Positions 25,585 to 34,052 of a stretch of DNA of 64,000 bases are shown here, one piece after another. The translations under genes and the position numbers were made by a program. The notes beneath the pieces were generated by a model that saw only the letters and a program-made list of their open reading frames with translations, was not told the DNA's origin and searched no databases. Location: the NCBI GenBank assembly GCA_913774955.1, contig CAJYKV010000010.1, positions 62,001-126,000 on the forward strand, read 5' to 3'. This DNA comes from an uncultured Acidovorax sp. Its GTDB lineage: Bacteria > Pseudomonadota > Gammaproteobacteria > Burkholderiales > Burkholderiaceae_C. Position 1 is the first letter of the stretch. Each line of letters begins with the position of its first letter.

Positions 25585-28500
25585 TATCCGCAGCTGCCCA
25601 GGTGCCCGCACTGCGTGCAGTAGTCGCACCCGTCCTTGCGGATCACCGCATGCGCGCCGCATTCCGGGCACTTGCGCCCCGCCATCGCGGGCGGCAGGCC
25701 CGGGGCGGCGGCCGGCGCATCCAGCGGCAGTTCCTGCTGGCGCATCGGGCCCGCGGGCTCGGCCGCGCGCTGGGCCAGGATGTTCTGCACCGCGTAAGCG
25801 ATGGCGGCCACTTCGGAGTCGTGCCAGAGCGGCACGCGGGCGCCGTCGGCACGCGTGTGCGTGCCCAGGCGCACGGGGCCGCGGTCCCACGCGACCTTGC
25901 GCATGTCGCTGAGCGCGCGCTCCAGGAAGCCGCCGCGCGCGGCGAGCGAGAGCAAGCGCATGCTGGAGGTGATCCACTGCTGCGATTCGCCGCTCTGCCC
26001 CACGGGCATGAAGAACTCGATCGCGCGGTCCAGCGTGCCGCCGTGCCCGTCCGGCACGGGCAGGAACGAGACGATCAGGTAGAGCGTCTTGCGGCCGTCC
26101 TGCGTCCAGTACTCCACCTTCTCGGCGACGGCGGAGAGCGCGCCCTTGGGGCGGCTTTCGATCACGGCGCGCATCGGGTCCGCGGGCGTGGCGGGAGGCA
26201 TGGCAGACGCCGGCCCCTCCGCAGACTCCGATGCGTCGTGCGCAGCGGATGTGATCGCGGTGCCGGCCCCCGGCGCGGCAGCGGGCGCCTCCAGCACGGC
26301 GCCCAGAATGGCGTTGGGCCGGTAGGTGGCCAGGCCCTTGAGCCGCGCGCGCCAGGCGTGCAGGTAGAGGTTCTTGAAATCCTCGTAGGGATAGTCGGCC
26401 GGCACGTTCACGGTCTTGGAGATGGCCGTGTCGATGAAGGGCTGCACGGCCTCCATCATCGCGATGTGTCCGGCGGCGGGCATCTGCAGCGCGCTCACGA
26501 AGTAGTCGGGCAGCGCGTTCACGTCGCCGCCCAGCGCGCGGTAGAGCCTCCAGGCATGGTCTTCCACCGCGTATTCGCTGGTGCTGCCGTCGGCCTCGCG
26601 CTTGCGGCGCGTGTACGTCCACGAGAACGGCGGCTCGATACCGTTGGAGGCGTTGTCGGCGAAGGCGAGGCTCACGGTGCCGGTGGGCGCGATCGAGAGC
26701 AGGTGGCTGTTGCGGATGCCGTGGGTGCGGATGGCCTCCTGCAGCGCGGCCGGCAGCCGGCTCGCGAAGGTGCCGGGCGCGAGGTAGCCCGCGGCGTCGA
26801 ACTTCGGGAACACGCCTTTTTCCTTCGCCAGCTCCACCGAGGCGGCATAGGCGGCGTCGCGCATGCACTCGGCGATGCGCGCGGCCATGGCGCGGCCCAC
26901 ATCGGTGTCGTAGCGCAGGCGCAGCATGGCGAGGGTGTTGCCAAGGCCCGTGAAGCCCACGCCGATGCGCCGCTTGGCCGCGGACTCGGCCCGCTGCTGC
27001 GGCAGCGGCCAGAAGGTGACGTCCAGCACGTTGTCGAGCGCGCGCACCTGCGTGGCCACGCTGGCCGCGAACGCATCGAAATCGAAGGCCGGCTCGCCGG
27101 CGAAGCCGAACGGATGGCGGACGAAGCGCGGCAGGATGATGGGGCCGAGGTCGCAGCAGCCGTAGGAAGGCAGCGGCTGCTCGCCGCAGTTGTGCACGCA
27201 GAGGCCGTTGGCGTCGAAGGCATGGCAGTCGGCCACGGTGACGTCGTAGACGTCTTCGTGTCCGTCCGGCAGCACGTCCTGCACGGTGGCGGTGAACGGC
27301 TCACGGTTCAGCGCACGCCGGTAACCGGAGAGCGCCGTCACCAGCCGCCCGGCCTTGTCCGCGTCTTCGAAGCCGATGCGTTCGGCGAAAACGCGCAGGT
27401 TCTCGCCGCTCACGACGAGCTCGTGCTGCGCCCGTGTGGCATAGGGCTGCTGGCCGCCGCGCCCGTCGGGCAGCAGGCGCAAACCGGCCGTGCGCCGGTC
27501 CGGATACAGCGTGGAGGCGATGCCGAGGCGCAGCAGCATGCGCTGCACGGCCTGCAGCAACTGCTGGTCGCTCTGCGCGAGCCGCACGCTCACGCCTTTC
27601 TCCTGGCGGCCCTGCACCGAGCCATCGGTATCGAAGAGGCCCCGCAGCAGGCCCACCGAGAACGCGGACGATGCGCGCTCCATGGCGGGTGTGATGGTTT
27701 TCGCGCCAGGGTGCATGCCCATGCGCAGCGCCAGCGCACGCACGGCGCCGCTGGCCATGCGCCGCTCGGCGCAGGCCCCGCCGCTGCGCGCCACCCTGCG
27801 CTGGAATCCGCGGAAATCCGCCCGGTGCGACAGCGTCGCCGCGGCAGCCTCGGCGGCCCTCAGGATGCCGTGCGCGCCGCTGGAGGGCGCGGGCGCGCCA
27901 TTGGCGACGAGCAGCGCACCTTCCTCTTGCTCTTCCTCTTGCGCGAGCCAGACGGAGATCACCGCCTTGTCGGCCTTCAAGGTGCCGTCGCCGATCAGCA
28001 GGCCCAGCAGGTAGCCTTCGGCCTCGGCGCCCTCGCCCCTCCAGCCCGGCAGGGCGCGGTGGTCGTTCAGCACGATGTCGTCGCCGGGCTGCAGCGCGCC
28101 CGCGGCCACCCACTCCACCTCGCGCACGCAGCGGGTCTGTTTCGCCACGCGCCGCACCGGGTGGTCTTCCGTCAGCCGCAGGGCGTGGCCCTGGCGGGTG
28201 CGCAGCCGCAGCACGGGCTTGTGGCCGGTGGCGAAGAAGCCGGCGCTGAGCGTGGGAAAGGCGCGCCCGTCCACGATGGCGTTGAACGGCTTGCCGACGA
28301 GGTCGGCCACCTGCGCGGGGCCGGCATCCGTCATCACCCAGGTGTCCGCCGTCACGCAGGGATTCGTGGCCGCGATGCTTTCGCAGTACGCCAGGTTGTT
28401 GTCGGTGTTGACGCGGTCGAGGAACAGGATGCCCGGCTCGGCGAAGTCGTAAGCCGAGCGCATGATCGTGTCCCACAGCGCGCGCGCGGGCAGCGTGCGG

Positions 28501-29261
28501 TAGACCCACTGGCCGTCGGCGCGCTGGCGGGCGCCCTCTTCGCGCAGCGCGGCGCCGGGGCGCGCGGGGTGCACCAGCTCCCACGGCGCATCGTCCAGCA
28601 CGGCCTGCACGAAGGCATCCGGCACGCCGACGGAGACGTTGAAGTTGTTCCAGCGGCCCGGCGTGCGCTTGGCGGTGATGAAGTCCAGCACGTCCGGGTG
28701 GTCGATGCGCAGCACGCCCATCTGCGCGCCGCGGCGCGCGCCCGCGCTCTCCACCGTGGCGCAGGATTGGTCGAAGACGTTGATGTAGCTGCAGGGCCCC
28801 GAGGCCATCGAGGCCGTGCCCTTCACTTCGGCGCCGCGCGGCCGGATGCGCGAGAAGTCGTAGCCCACGCCGCCGCCGCGCCGCATGGTCTCGGCCGCTT
28901 CTCGCAGCGCTTCGTAGATGCCGGGGTAGCCGCCCTCGTCCATGCCCTGGATGCAGTCGCCCACGGGCTGCACGAAGCAGTTGATGAGCGTGGCCTGGAT
29001 GTCGGTGCCCGCGGCGCTCATGATGCGCCCCGCGCCGATCGCGCCGGCCCGCAGGTTGGCGAGGAAGCGCGCCTCGATCGCCTGGCGCACCTCCGGCGCC
29101 TCGACCGAGGCCAGGGCGCGGGCCACGCGCCGGTAGAGCGTCTCGGCATCGGCCTCGCCGGGCTTGAGGTACTTTTCGCGCAGCACGTCGAGGCTGATGG
29201 GCTGCCCGGGCAGGCGGGGCGCCGCATCGGGCGCGAGGGAGTCGATCGGATCGCGTTGCAT
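25584..29261 (-). CDS. nrdJ: B12-dependent (class II) ribonucleotide reductase with intein
   Basis: A 1225-residue precursor; the two exteins add up to 835 residues. Class II features include AGRIMSAAGTDIQATLINCF near the start, RRGGGVGYDFSRIRPRG, a TNP|CGEQPLPSYG active-site loop, SIAPTGTVSLAFADNASNGI, and a C-terminal cysteine cluster (CPECG...CDYCTQCG). It reduces ribonucleotides with adenosylcobalamin and works with or without oxygen. The start ATG at 29261 follows AGGAAA; a TTG nine codons upstream is less likely. An intein occupies residues 302-691. The gene begins 36 bases after the carbonic anhydrase gene on the same strand, so it probably ends the nar transcript, which suits anaerobic DNA synthesis. 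Confidence 0.95.
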   Translation of the reverse strand: MQRDPIDSLAPDAAPRLPGQPISLDVLREKYLKPGEADAETLYRRVARALASVEAPEVRQAIEARFLANLRAGAIGAGRIMSAAGTDIQATLINCFVQPVGDCIQGMDEGGYPGIYEALREAAETMRRGGGVGYDFSRIRPRGAEVKGTASMASGPCSYINVFDQSCATVESAGARRGAQMGVLRIDHPDVLDFITAKRTPGRWNNFNVSVGVPDAFVQAVLDDAPWELVHPARPGAALREEGARQRADGQWVYRTLPARALWDTIMRSAYDFAEPGILFLDRVNTDNNLAYCESIAATNPCVTADTWVMTDAGPAQVADLVGKPFNAIVDGRAFPTLSAGFFATGHKPVLRLRTRQGHALRLTEDHPVRRVAKQTRCVREVEWVAAGALQPGDDIVLNDHRALPGWRGEGAEAEGYLLGLLIGDGTLKADKAVISVWLAQEEEQEEGALLVANGAPAPSSGAHGILRAAEAAAATLSHRADFRGFQRRVARSGGACAERRMASGAVRALALRMGMHPGAKTITPAMERASSAFSVGLLRGLFDTDGSVQGRQEKGVSVRLAQSDQQLLQAVQRMLLRLGIASTLYPDRRTAGLRLLPDGRGGQQPYATRAQHELVVSGENLRVFAERIGFEDADKAGRLVTALSGYRRALNREPFTATVQDVLPDGHEDVYDVTVADCHAFDANGLCVHNCGEQPLPSYGCCDLGPIILPRFVRHPFGFAGEPAFDFDAFAASVATQVRALDNVLDVTFWPLPQQRAESAAKRRIGVGFTGLGNTLAMLRLRYDTDVGRAMAARIAECMRDAAYAASVELAKEKGVFPKFDAAGYLAPGTFASRLPAALQEAIRTHGIRNSHLLSIAPTGTVSLAFADNASNGIEPPFSWTYTRRKREADGSTSEYAVEDHAWRLYRALGGDVNALPDYFVSALQMPAAGHIAMMEAVQPFIDTAISKTVNVPADYPYEDFKNLYLHAWRARLKGLATYRPNAILGAVLEAPAAAPGAGTAITSAAHDASESAEGPASAMPPATPADPMRAVIESRPKGALSAVAEKVEYWTQDGRKTLYLIVSFLPVPDGHGGTLDRAIEFFMPVGQSGESQQWITSSMRLLSLAARGGFLERALSDMRKVAWDRGPVRLGTHTRADGARVPLWHDSEVAAIAYAVQNILAQRAAEPAGPMRQQELPLDAPAAAPGLPPAMAGRKCPECGAHAVIRKDGCDYCTQCGHLGSCG
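27189..28358 (-). mobile_element. Intein with LAGLIDADG homing endonuclease inside NrdJ
   Basis: A 390-residue in-frame insertion from Cys (CVTADTWVMT) to Asn (GLCVHN), followed by the extein Cys of CGEQPL. Splicing blocks are intact: block A at the start, block B LTEDHPV, and blocks F and G VYDVTVADCHAF and GLCVHN. Two dodecapeptide endonuclease motifs are present (YLLGLLIGDG and GLLRGLFDTDG), so homing ability may persist. Removal rebuilds TNPCGEQPL, where Cys corresponds to the thiyl-radical cysteine region of ribonucleotide reductases. This is a known hot spot for inteins in such enzymes. Base composition is similar to the host gene, suggesting long residence. Confidence 0.95.
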
Positions 29262-29297
29262 GGGTTCCAGTTTCCTGAACACGGCCAAGCCGTCTTT

Positions 29298-30011
29298 CTA
29301 CTCCTGCGCCGTGTCGCCGCACTGGGCTATGTCAACGTCGGCGCAAAGGATTTGTCCGTCGTGTTCGACGTAGGGCGCGTAGGGCCCGGTGCCGCTGTGG
29401 TCGGCGCTGGAAGCGGCGACGAAACCGGCCTGCTCCAGGTCGAAGACATGTACCTCGCCCTCCTCGATCACGTAGTGCCAGCCATGCAGCGTGAGTTCGC
29501 CCGCCTGCACGCGGCGGCGCACCATGGGGTAGTCCATGAGGCGTTCGAGCTGCAGCACCACGGCGCGCTGCTCGGTGCGCCGCAGGGCTTCGGGGGTGGC
29601 CTGCACGGGCAGCACGGCTTCGCGGCCGAGCTCCAGCCAGCGCTGCAGGTTGAGGGCTTCGGCCGGCACTTCGCCGTAGAGCGCCTTCACCGCGCCGCAG
29701 TGGCTGTGCCCGCAGACGACGATGCGCCGCACCTGCAGGCTGAGCACCGCGAATTCGATGGCTGCGGCCGTGCCGTGGTGACCGTGCGAGCCGTCGTAGG
29801 GCGGCACGAAGGCGCCCACGTTGCGCACCAGGAAAAGTTCGCCCGGTCCCGCGCCGGTGAGCAGGTGCGGCACCAGGCGCGAATCGGAGCAGCCGATGAA
29901 CAGCGTGGTGGGCCGCTGGCCCTGCGCCACCAGGTCCTGGAAGCGCTGGCGGTAGCGCGGGAACGCGTCCTCGTGGAAGCGCCGCAGGCGCTGCAGCAGC
30001 TCGTCGGGCAT
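29298..30011 (-). CDS. Beta-class carbonic anhydrase
   Basis: A 237-residue beta-carbonic anhydrase. The zinc ligands and catalytic dyad are visible: Cys41, Asp43 and Arg45 in CSDSRL, and His102 and Cys105 in CGHSHCGAV. It interconverts carbon dioxide and bicarbonate in the cytoplasm. The start MPDELLQRL is chosen over a longer frame that would run back into the isomerase gene. It follows that gene by 22 bases and precedes nrdJ by 36, in line with the nar genes. A link to nitrate respiration, for example bicarbonate supply or pH balance, is inferred from place alone. Confidence 0.95.
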   Translation of the reverse strand: MPDELLQRLRRFHEDAFPRYRQRFQDLVAQGQRPTTLFIGCSDSRLVPHLLTGAGPGELFLVRNVGAFVPPYDGSHGHHGTAAAIEFAVLSLQVRRIVVCGHSHCGAVKALYGEVPAEALNLQRWLELGREAVLPVQATPEALRRTEQRAVVLQLERLMDYPMVRRRVQAGELTLHGWHYVIEEGEVHVFDLEQAGFVAASSADHSGTGPYAPYVEHDGQILCADVDIAQCGDTAQE

Positions 30012-30033
30012 GGCGTGGCGGTTCCGGCGGGCG

Positions 30034-30945
30034 CTACTGCACGAGCGGCGTGTCGGCGCCGTCCAGGTCCACGCCCTGCAGCGCGGCTTCGCCGGCGAGC
30101 ACCTGCAGGTACTGCCGCAGCGCATTCACCCAGGCCTGCTGGCGCAGCGCGAGCGCGACGGCCTCGCGCACCTCGCCGTAGCCGCGCTGGCGGCCCGCGT
30201 CGCGCGCCACCACTTCCACCACGTGCAGGCCGAAGCGGCTGTGCACGAGGCGCGGCAGCACGCCCACCTCCTGCGCGCCGAACACTTCGCGCGCGAACTC
30301 CGGGGCACAGTCGCCGCGTGCCAGCCAGCCCAGGTCGCCGCCCTCCGCACCCGTGGGGCAGTTGGACGATTCCCGGGCGGCGCGCGCGAAGGCCTCGCCG
30401 CCGTCATCGGCGCAGCGCAACTGCAGCAGCGTGGCCTCGGCGCGTTCGCGCAGGCGCTGCACGTCCACGCCCGGCGTCACGGCATAGAGGATGTGCCGCA
30501 GGTGCACGCGTTCGCCGTCGCGGTAGCGCGCGGTGTGCGCCTCGTAGTGGCGGCGGCAGGCATCCTCCGACGGATCGGGCACGGCGAGCGCCTGCTCCAG
30601 CAGCGCCTCGATGGCCTGGGTCGCGGCTTCGGAGGTGGTGCCGTCGTCGGCGGGGGCATCGTTCGTGGCCAGCAGGCCGGCGCGCTGAGCCGCCTGGCGC
30701 AGCAGCTCGGTGCAGGCGCGCTGGCGCAGCGTGTCGGCATCGGGCGCATCATCGGCGCGGTGCAGTGCGATGCCGTTCACCGAAGCGACGGGGCCTGGGA
30801 CGGACGGTGCGGGCGAGCCGGGACCGTGCCCGGGAAGGTCCGCATCGAAGCCGGGGGCGGTGCCGATGGCGGCATCCGTGGTGGTGCCTGAACCGGAGCC
30901 GCGGCAGCCGGTGGAGGCAGGAGAGTCTTGGCAGGTGCAGGACAT
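30034..30945 (-). CDS. Parvulin-type peptidyl-prolyl isomerase (NifM-like) of the nar operon
   Basis: A 303-residue protein. An N-terminal region rich in Gly/Pro/Asp (about 1-75) precedes a helical NifM/SurA-like part and a PpiC rotamase domain (about 155-255: VHLRHILYAV, GGDLGWLARGDCAPEFA, SRFGLHVVEVV). No signal peptide is evident, so it probably works in the cytoplasm on assembling nitrate reductase, by analogy with NifM for nitrogenase and with similar genes next to narI in other proteobacteria. It starts 23 bases after narI. The Cys-rich start (MSCTCQ) is unusual. Confidence 0.9.
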   Translation of the reverse strand: MSCTCQDSPASTGCRGSGSGTTTDAAIGTAPGFDADLPGHGPGSPAPSVPGPVASVNGIALHRADDAPDADTLRQRACTELLRQAAQRAGLLATNDAPADDGTTSEAATQAIEALLEQALAVPDPSEDACRRHYEAHTARYRDGERVHLRHILYAVTPGVDVQRLRERAEATLLQLRCADDGGEAFARAARESSNCPTGAEGGDLGWLARGDCAPEFAREVFGAQEVGVLPRLVHSRFGLHVVEVVARDAGRQRGYGEVREAVALALRQQAWVNALRQYLQVLAGEAALQGVDLDGADTPLVQ

Positions 30946-30968
30946 GGTGTGCTCCGGTGCGAAGGCCA

Positions 30969-31751
30969 CTAGCGCATGGCGCGCGGGTTGTCGATGGCGC
31001 GGGCCACGTCGGGCGACGGCACGGCGCTGGGCTGGCCCGGCAGGTCGTGGCCGCGCGGCACGTTCATGCGGCGCGAGCGCACCACCTGCGGCGCGCGCAG
31101 CAGGTAGGCGACGGTGCCGAAGCCGCTCCACACGTGCACCAGCCGGCTGAACGGGAAGAGCAGGAAGATCGTCATGCCGAACACGATGTGGAACAGATAG
31201 GGCCACGGCAGCACCGCGAGCGCGGTGGCATCCACCGGCCGCAGCGTGACGATGCGCTGCGCCCAGTCGGCGAGGATCAGCATCACGCTGCCATCGGTGT
31301 GCTGCATCGAATACGGCAGCGTGACGAGCCCCACCACCAACTGCACCCACAGCACCAACAGCACCGCGATGTCGGTCGCATGGCTGGTGTGGCGGATGCG
31401 CGGGTCGAACAGCCGCCGCCACAGCAGCATGCTGAGGCCGGCGAAGCACATCGCGCCCGCCACGCCGCCGGCCGACACGGCCATCATCTGCTTGGCCGAA
31501 GCGCTCATGAAGAGGCCGTACACGCTGTGCGGCGTGAGCAGGCCCACCATGTGCCCGAAGAACAGGAACAGCACGCCGAAGTGGAACAGGTTGCTGCCCC
31601 AGCGCAGCAGGCCGGCGCGCAGCATCTGCGAGGAATCGCTCTTCCAGGAATACTGGTTCTGGTCGAAGCGGATCAGGCTGCCCACCACGAACACGGTGAA
31701 GCAGACATACGGGTACACCTGGAACAGGAAATCGTGCAGGGCGGCGGTCAT
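30969..31751 (-). CDS. narI: Respiratory nitrate reductase gamma subunit, cytochrome b
   Basis: A 260-residue membrane protein with five membrane segments, the usual NarI layout. It passes electrons from quinol through two b haems to NarH. Conserved sequences include FVVGSLIRFDQNQYSWKSDS, RWGSNLFHFGVLFLFFGHM (haem-ligand His) and PYLFHIVFGMTIFLLFPFSR (haem-ligand His). The ATG overlaps the narJ stop (ATGA). Length and motifs are normal. Confidence 0.97.
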   Translation of the reverse strand: MTAALHDFLFQVYPYVCFTVFVVGSLIRFDQNQYSWKSDSSQMLRAGLLRWGSNLFHFGVLFLFFGHMVGLLTPHSVYGLFMSASAKQMMAVSAGGVAGAMCFAGLSMLLWRRLFDPRIRHTSHATDIAVLLVLWVQLVVGLVTLPYSMQHTDGSVMLILADWAQRIVTLRPVDATALAVLPWPYLFHIVFGMTIFLLFPFSRLVHVWSGFGTVAYLLRAPQVVRSRRMNVPRGHDLPGQPSAVPSPDVARAIDNPRAMR

Positions 31752-32527
31752 GGGTTCGCTCCTCGGGATGCGCCGGAGCCCCCGGCGCGGACGATGTGGA
31801 TGGGCTGGGGCTGGCCGGCGCGGGCCTGGCCGAGGTTCGCGCAGCCGTCGAAGGCCGCGGGCTCGGTCCAGCTCTCGTCGATGCCGGGCTCGAGTGCCGC
31901 CTTCGCGGGCACGGCGGGCACGGCGGGCACTTCGGGCACCGGCTGGCCCGCCAGTTCCAGCAGCGCGGCGAACACGGCCGCGTAGGCCTGCGCATAGGGC
32001 GCAGCCTGCGCGCTGCCGCGCTGCGCGAGGGCACCGTGGATGGCGGCCAGCAGGTGTGCGATCTCGCCGAGAAACGCCCCCGCCTCGCGCGGCGGCTGGG
32101 TGGAGACGAACTCCAGCACCGCCGGCAGGTAGTCGGGCAGCTCGTCCTCGCGCAGCAGCAGGCCGGCGCGGGCGTAGGTCTCGCCCAGGTCGATCATGGC
32201 GGGGCCGCGGTCGCGCGAGTCGCCGTGCACGTGCTCGAAGAGGTGCAGCGAAGTGGCGCGCCCGCGGTCGAACAGCTCCACGTAGGCGGTCTCGGCATCG
32301 AGCGGGTCGCCCGTGCCGAGCAGTTCCAGCAGGCCGGCGATCTGCGCGCGGCGTGGTGCGGCCAGCGCGGCATCGGCATCGAGCAGCGCGGGCAGTTCCG
32401 CCAGGTGCGCGCGCAGGCCGGCGCCGGGGTAGTCGAGCAGCGCGCCCAACACGCGCAGCGTGGCGCTGCCGGGATGGCGGCCGGCGATGGCGGCCTGGGC
32501 AGTGCGGAGGTCGGTGGTGGCGCCCAT
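31748..32527 (-). CDS. narJ: Nitrate reductase assembly chaperone
   Basis: A 259-residue, mostly helical protein of the NarJ/TorD type. The family core is visible in LRVLGALLDYPGAGLRAHL, TAYVELFDRGRATSLHLFEH and HGDSRDRGPAMIDLGETYA. It binds apo-NarGH in the cytoplasm and helps insert the molybdenum cofactor; it is not part of the finished enzyme. The C-terminal 60 residues after the chaperone domain are Pro/Ala-rich and look disordered. The start MGATTDLRT lies two bases from the end of narH, and the stop overlaps the narI start. Confidence 0.95.
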   Translation of the reverse strand: MGATTDLRTAQAAIAGRHPGSATLRVLGALLDYPGAGLRAHLAELPALLDADAALAAPRRAQIAGLLELLGTGDPLDAETAYVELFDRGRATSLHLFEHVHGDSRDRGPAMIDLGETYARAGLLLREDELPDYLPAVLEFVSTQPPREAGAFLGEIAHLLAAIHGALAQRGSAQAAPYAQAYAAVFAALLELAGQPVPEVPAVPAVPAKAALEPGIDESWTEPAAFDGCANLGQARAGQPQPIHIVRAGGSGASRGANP

Positions 32528-32528
32528 G

Positions 32529-34052
32529 TCAGACTTCCGCCTTGATCGGGATGGTTCGCTTCTTCTCGGCACCGAAGAGGCTCACGTCGCTCACGCCGTC
32601 GGAGCAGCCGTTGCCGAAGCTGAAGCCGCAGCCGCCGCGCACGTTGAAGGCGTTCTCCGCATACTCGCGGTGCGTGGTGGGGATGACGAAGCGGTCCTCG
32701 TAGTTGGCGATGGCCATGGTCTGGTACATGTCCTCCACCTCGTCCTGCGTGAGGCCCACCTGCGCGAGCACGTCGAGGTCGGTGCGCTGCTCCACGTGCT
32801 TCGCACGCTGGAAGGCGCGCATGGCGAGCATGCGTTCGAGGGCGCGCACCACCGGCGCGGTGTCGCCGGCCGTGAGCAGGTTGGCGAGGTACTGAACGGG
32901 AATGCGCAGCTGGCCCACGTCGGGGATCAAGCCGTTGGCGCCCACGTGCCCCGCGTTGGCCGCGGCGCTGATGGGCGAGAGCGGCGGCACGTACCAGACC
33001 ATCGGCAGCGTGCGGTACTCGGGGTGCAGCGGCAGGGCCACCTTCCAGTCCACCGCCATCTTGTAGACCGGGCTCCTGCGCGCGGACTCCATCCAGGCGT
33101 CGGGAATGCCGTCGATGCGGGCCTGCGCGATCACTTCCGGGTCGTTCGGGTCGAGGAAGATGTCGAGCTGCGCGCGGTACAGGTCGCGGTCGCGCTCCAC
33201 GCTCGCGGCCTCGGCGATGCGGTCGGCGTCGTAGAGCAGCACGCCCAGGTAGCGGATGCGGCCCACGCAGGTCTCCGAGCACACGGTGGGCTGGCCCGAC
33301 TCGATGCGCGGATAGCAGAAGATGCACTTCTCGGCCTTGCCGCTCTTCCAGTTGTAGTAGATCTTCTTGTAGGGGCAGCCCGAGACGCACATGCGCCAGC
33401 CGCGGCACTTGTCCTGGTCGATGAGGACGATGCCGTCTTCCTCGCGCTTGTAGATCGAGCCCGAGGGGCAGGAGGCCACGCACGCCGGATTGAGGCAGTG
33501 CTCGCACAGGCGCGGCAGGTACATCATGAAGGTGTTCTCGAACTGCGCGTACATGTCCTTCTGCACGTCTTCGAAGTTCTTGTCGCGGCTGCGCTTGGAG
33601 AACTCGCCGCCCAGGATCTCTTCCCAGTTCGGGCCCCAGACGATCTTGTCCATCTGCTTGCCGGTGATCAGGCTGCGCGGGCGCGCGGTGGGCGCGGCCT
33701 TCATCTCGGGTGCGGACTGCAGGTGCGCGTAGTCGTAGGTGAAGGGCTCGTAGTAGTCGTCGATCTCCGGCAGGTTGGGGTTGGCGAAGATCTTCATCAG
33801 GAGCTTCCACTTCGCGCCCTGGCGCGGCGCGATGGAGCCGTCCGCGCGCCGCACCCAGCCGCCGTTCCAGCGGTCCTGGTTCTCCCAGTCCTTCGGGTAG
33901 CCGATGCCGGGCTTGGTCTCGACGTTGTTGAACCAGGCGTATTCCATGCCGGGGCGGCTGGTCCAGACGTTCTTGCAGGTGACGGAGCAGGTGTGGCAGC
34001 CGATGCACTTGTCCAGGTTGAGCACCATGCCGATCTGTGCGCGGACTCTCAT
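32529..34052 (-). CDS. narH: Respiratory nitrate reductase beta subunit, Fe-S protein
   Basis: A 507-residue iron-sulfur protein. The first cluster motif is Cys16, Cys19, Cys22 and Cys26 (DKCIGCHTCSVTCK); further sets are CEHCLNPACVASCPSG, CRGWRMCVSGCPYKK (Trp instead of one Cys marks the 3Fe-4S site, as in known NarH) and the CIFC...CSETCVG region. It carries electrons from NarI haems to NarG. Its ATG overlaps the narG stop (ATGA). Full length for the family. Confidence 0.98.
   Translation of the reverse strand: MRVRAQIGMVLNLDKCIGCHTCSVTCKNVWTSRPGMEYAWFNNVETKPGIGYPKDWENQDRWNGGWVRRADGSIAPRQGAKWKLLMKIFANPNLPEIDDYYEPFTYDYAHLQSAPEMKAAPTARPRSLITGKQMDKIVWGPNWEEILGGEFSKRSRDKNFEDVQKDMYAQFENTFMMYLPRLCEHCLNPACVASCPSGSIYKREEDGIVLIDQDKCRGWRMCVSGCPYKKIYYNWKSGKAEKCIFCYPRIESGQPTVCSETCVGRIRYLGVLLYDADRIAEAASVERDRDLYRAQLDIFLDPNDPEVIAQARIDGIPDAWMESARRSPVYKMAVDWKVALPLHPEYRTLPMVWYVPPLSPISAAANAGHVGANGLIPDVGQLRIPVQYLANLLTAGDTAPVVRALERMLAMRAFQRAKHVEQRTDLDVLAQVGLTQDEVEDMYQTMAIANYEDRFVIPTTHREYAENAFNVRGGCGFSFGNGCSDGVSDVSLFGAEKKRTIPIKAEV

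Noticed and set aside
25584-29261. Reading the 390-residue insertion in NrdJ as an ordinary domain or a misassembly
   Set aside because: It starts with Cys, ends in His-Asn before Cys, has splicing blocks and endonuclease motifs, and its exact removal restores a conserved active-site loop.
25602-31985. A plus-strand open frame of 2127 codons covering nrdJ, the anhydrase and narI in antisense
   Set aside because: It is the mirror of well-conserved minus-strand genes; high GC at third positions removes stop codons from the antisense frame. Its translation is low-complexity and matches no family.
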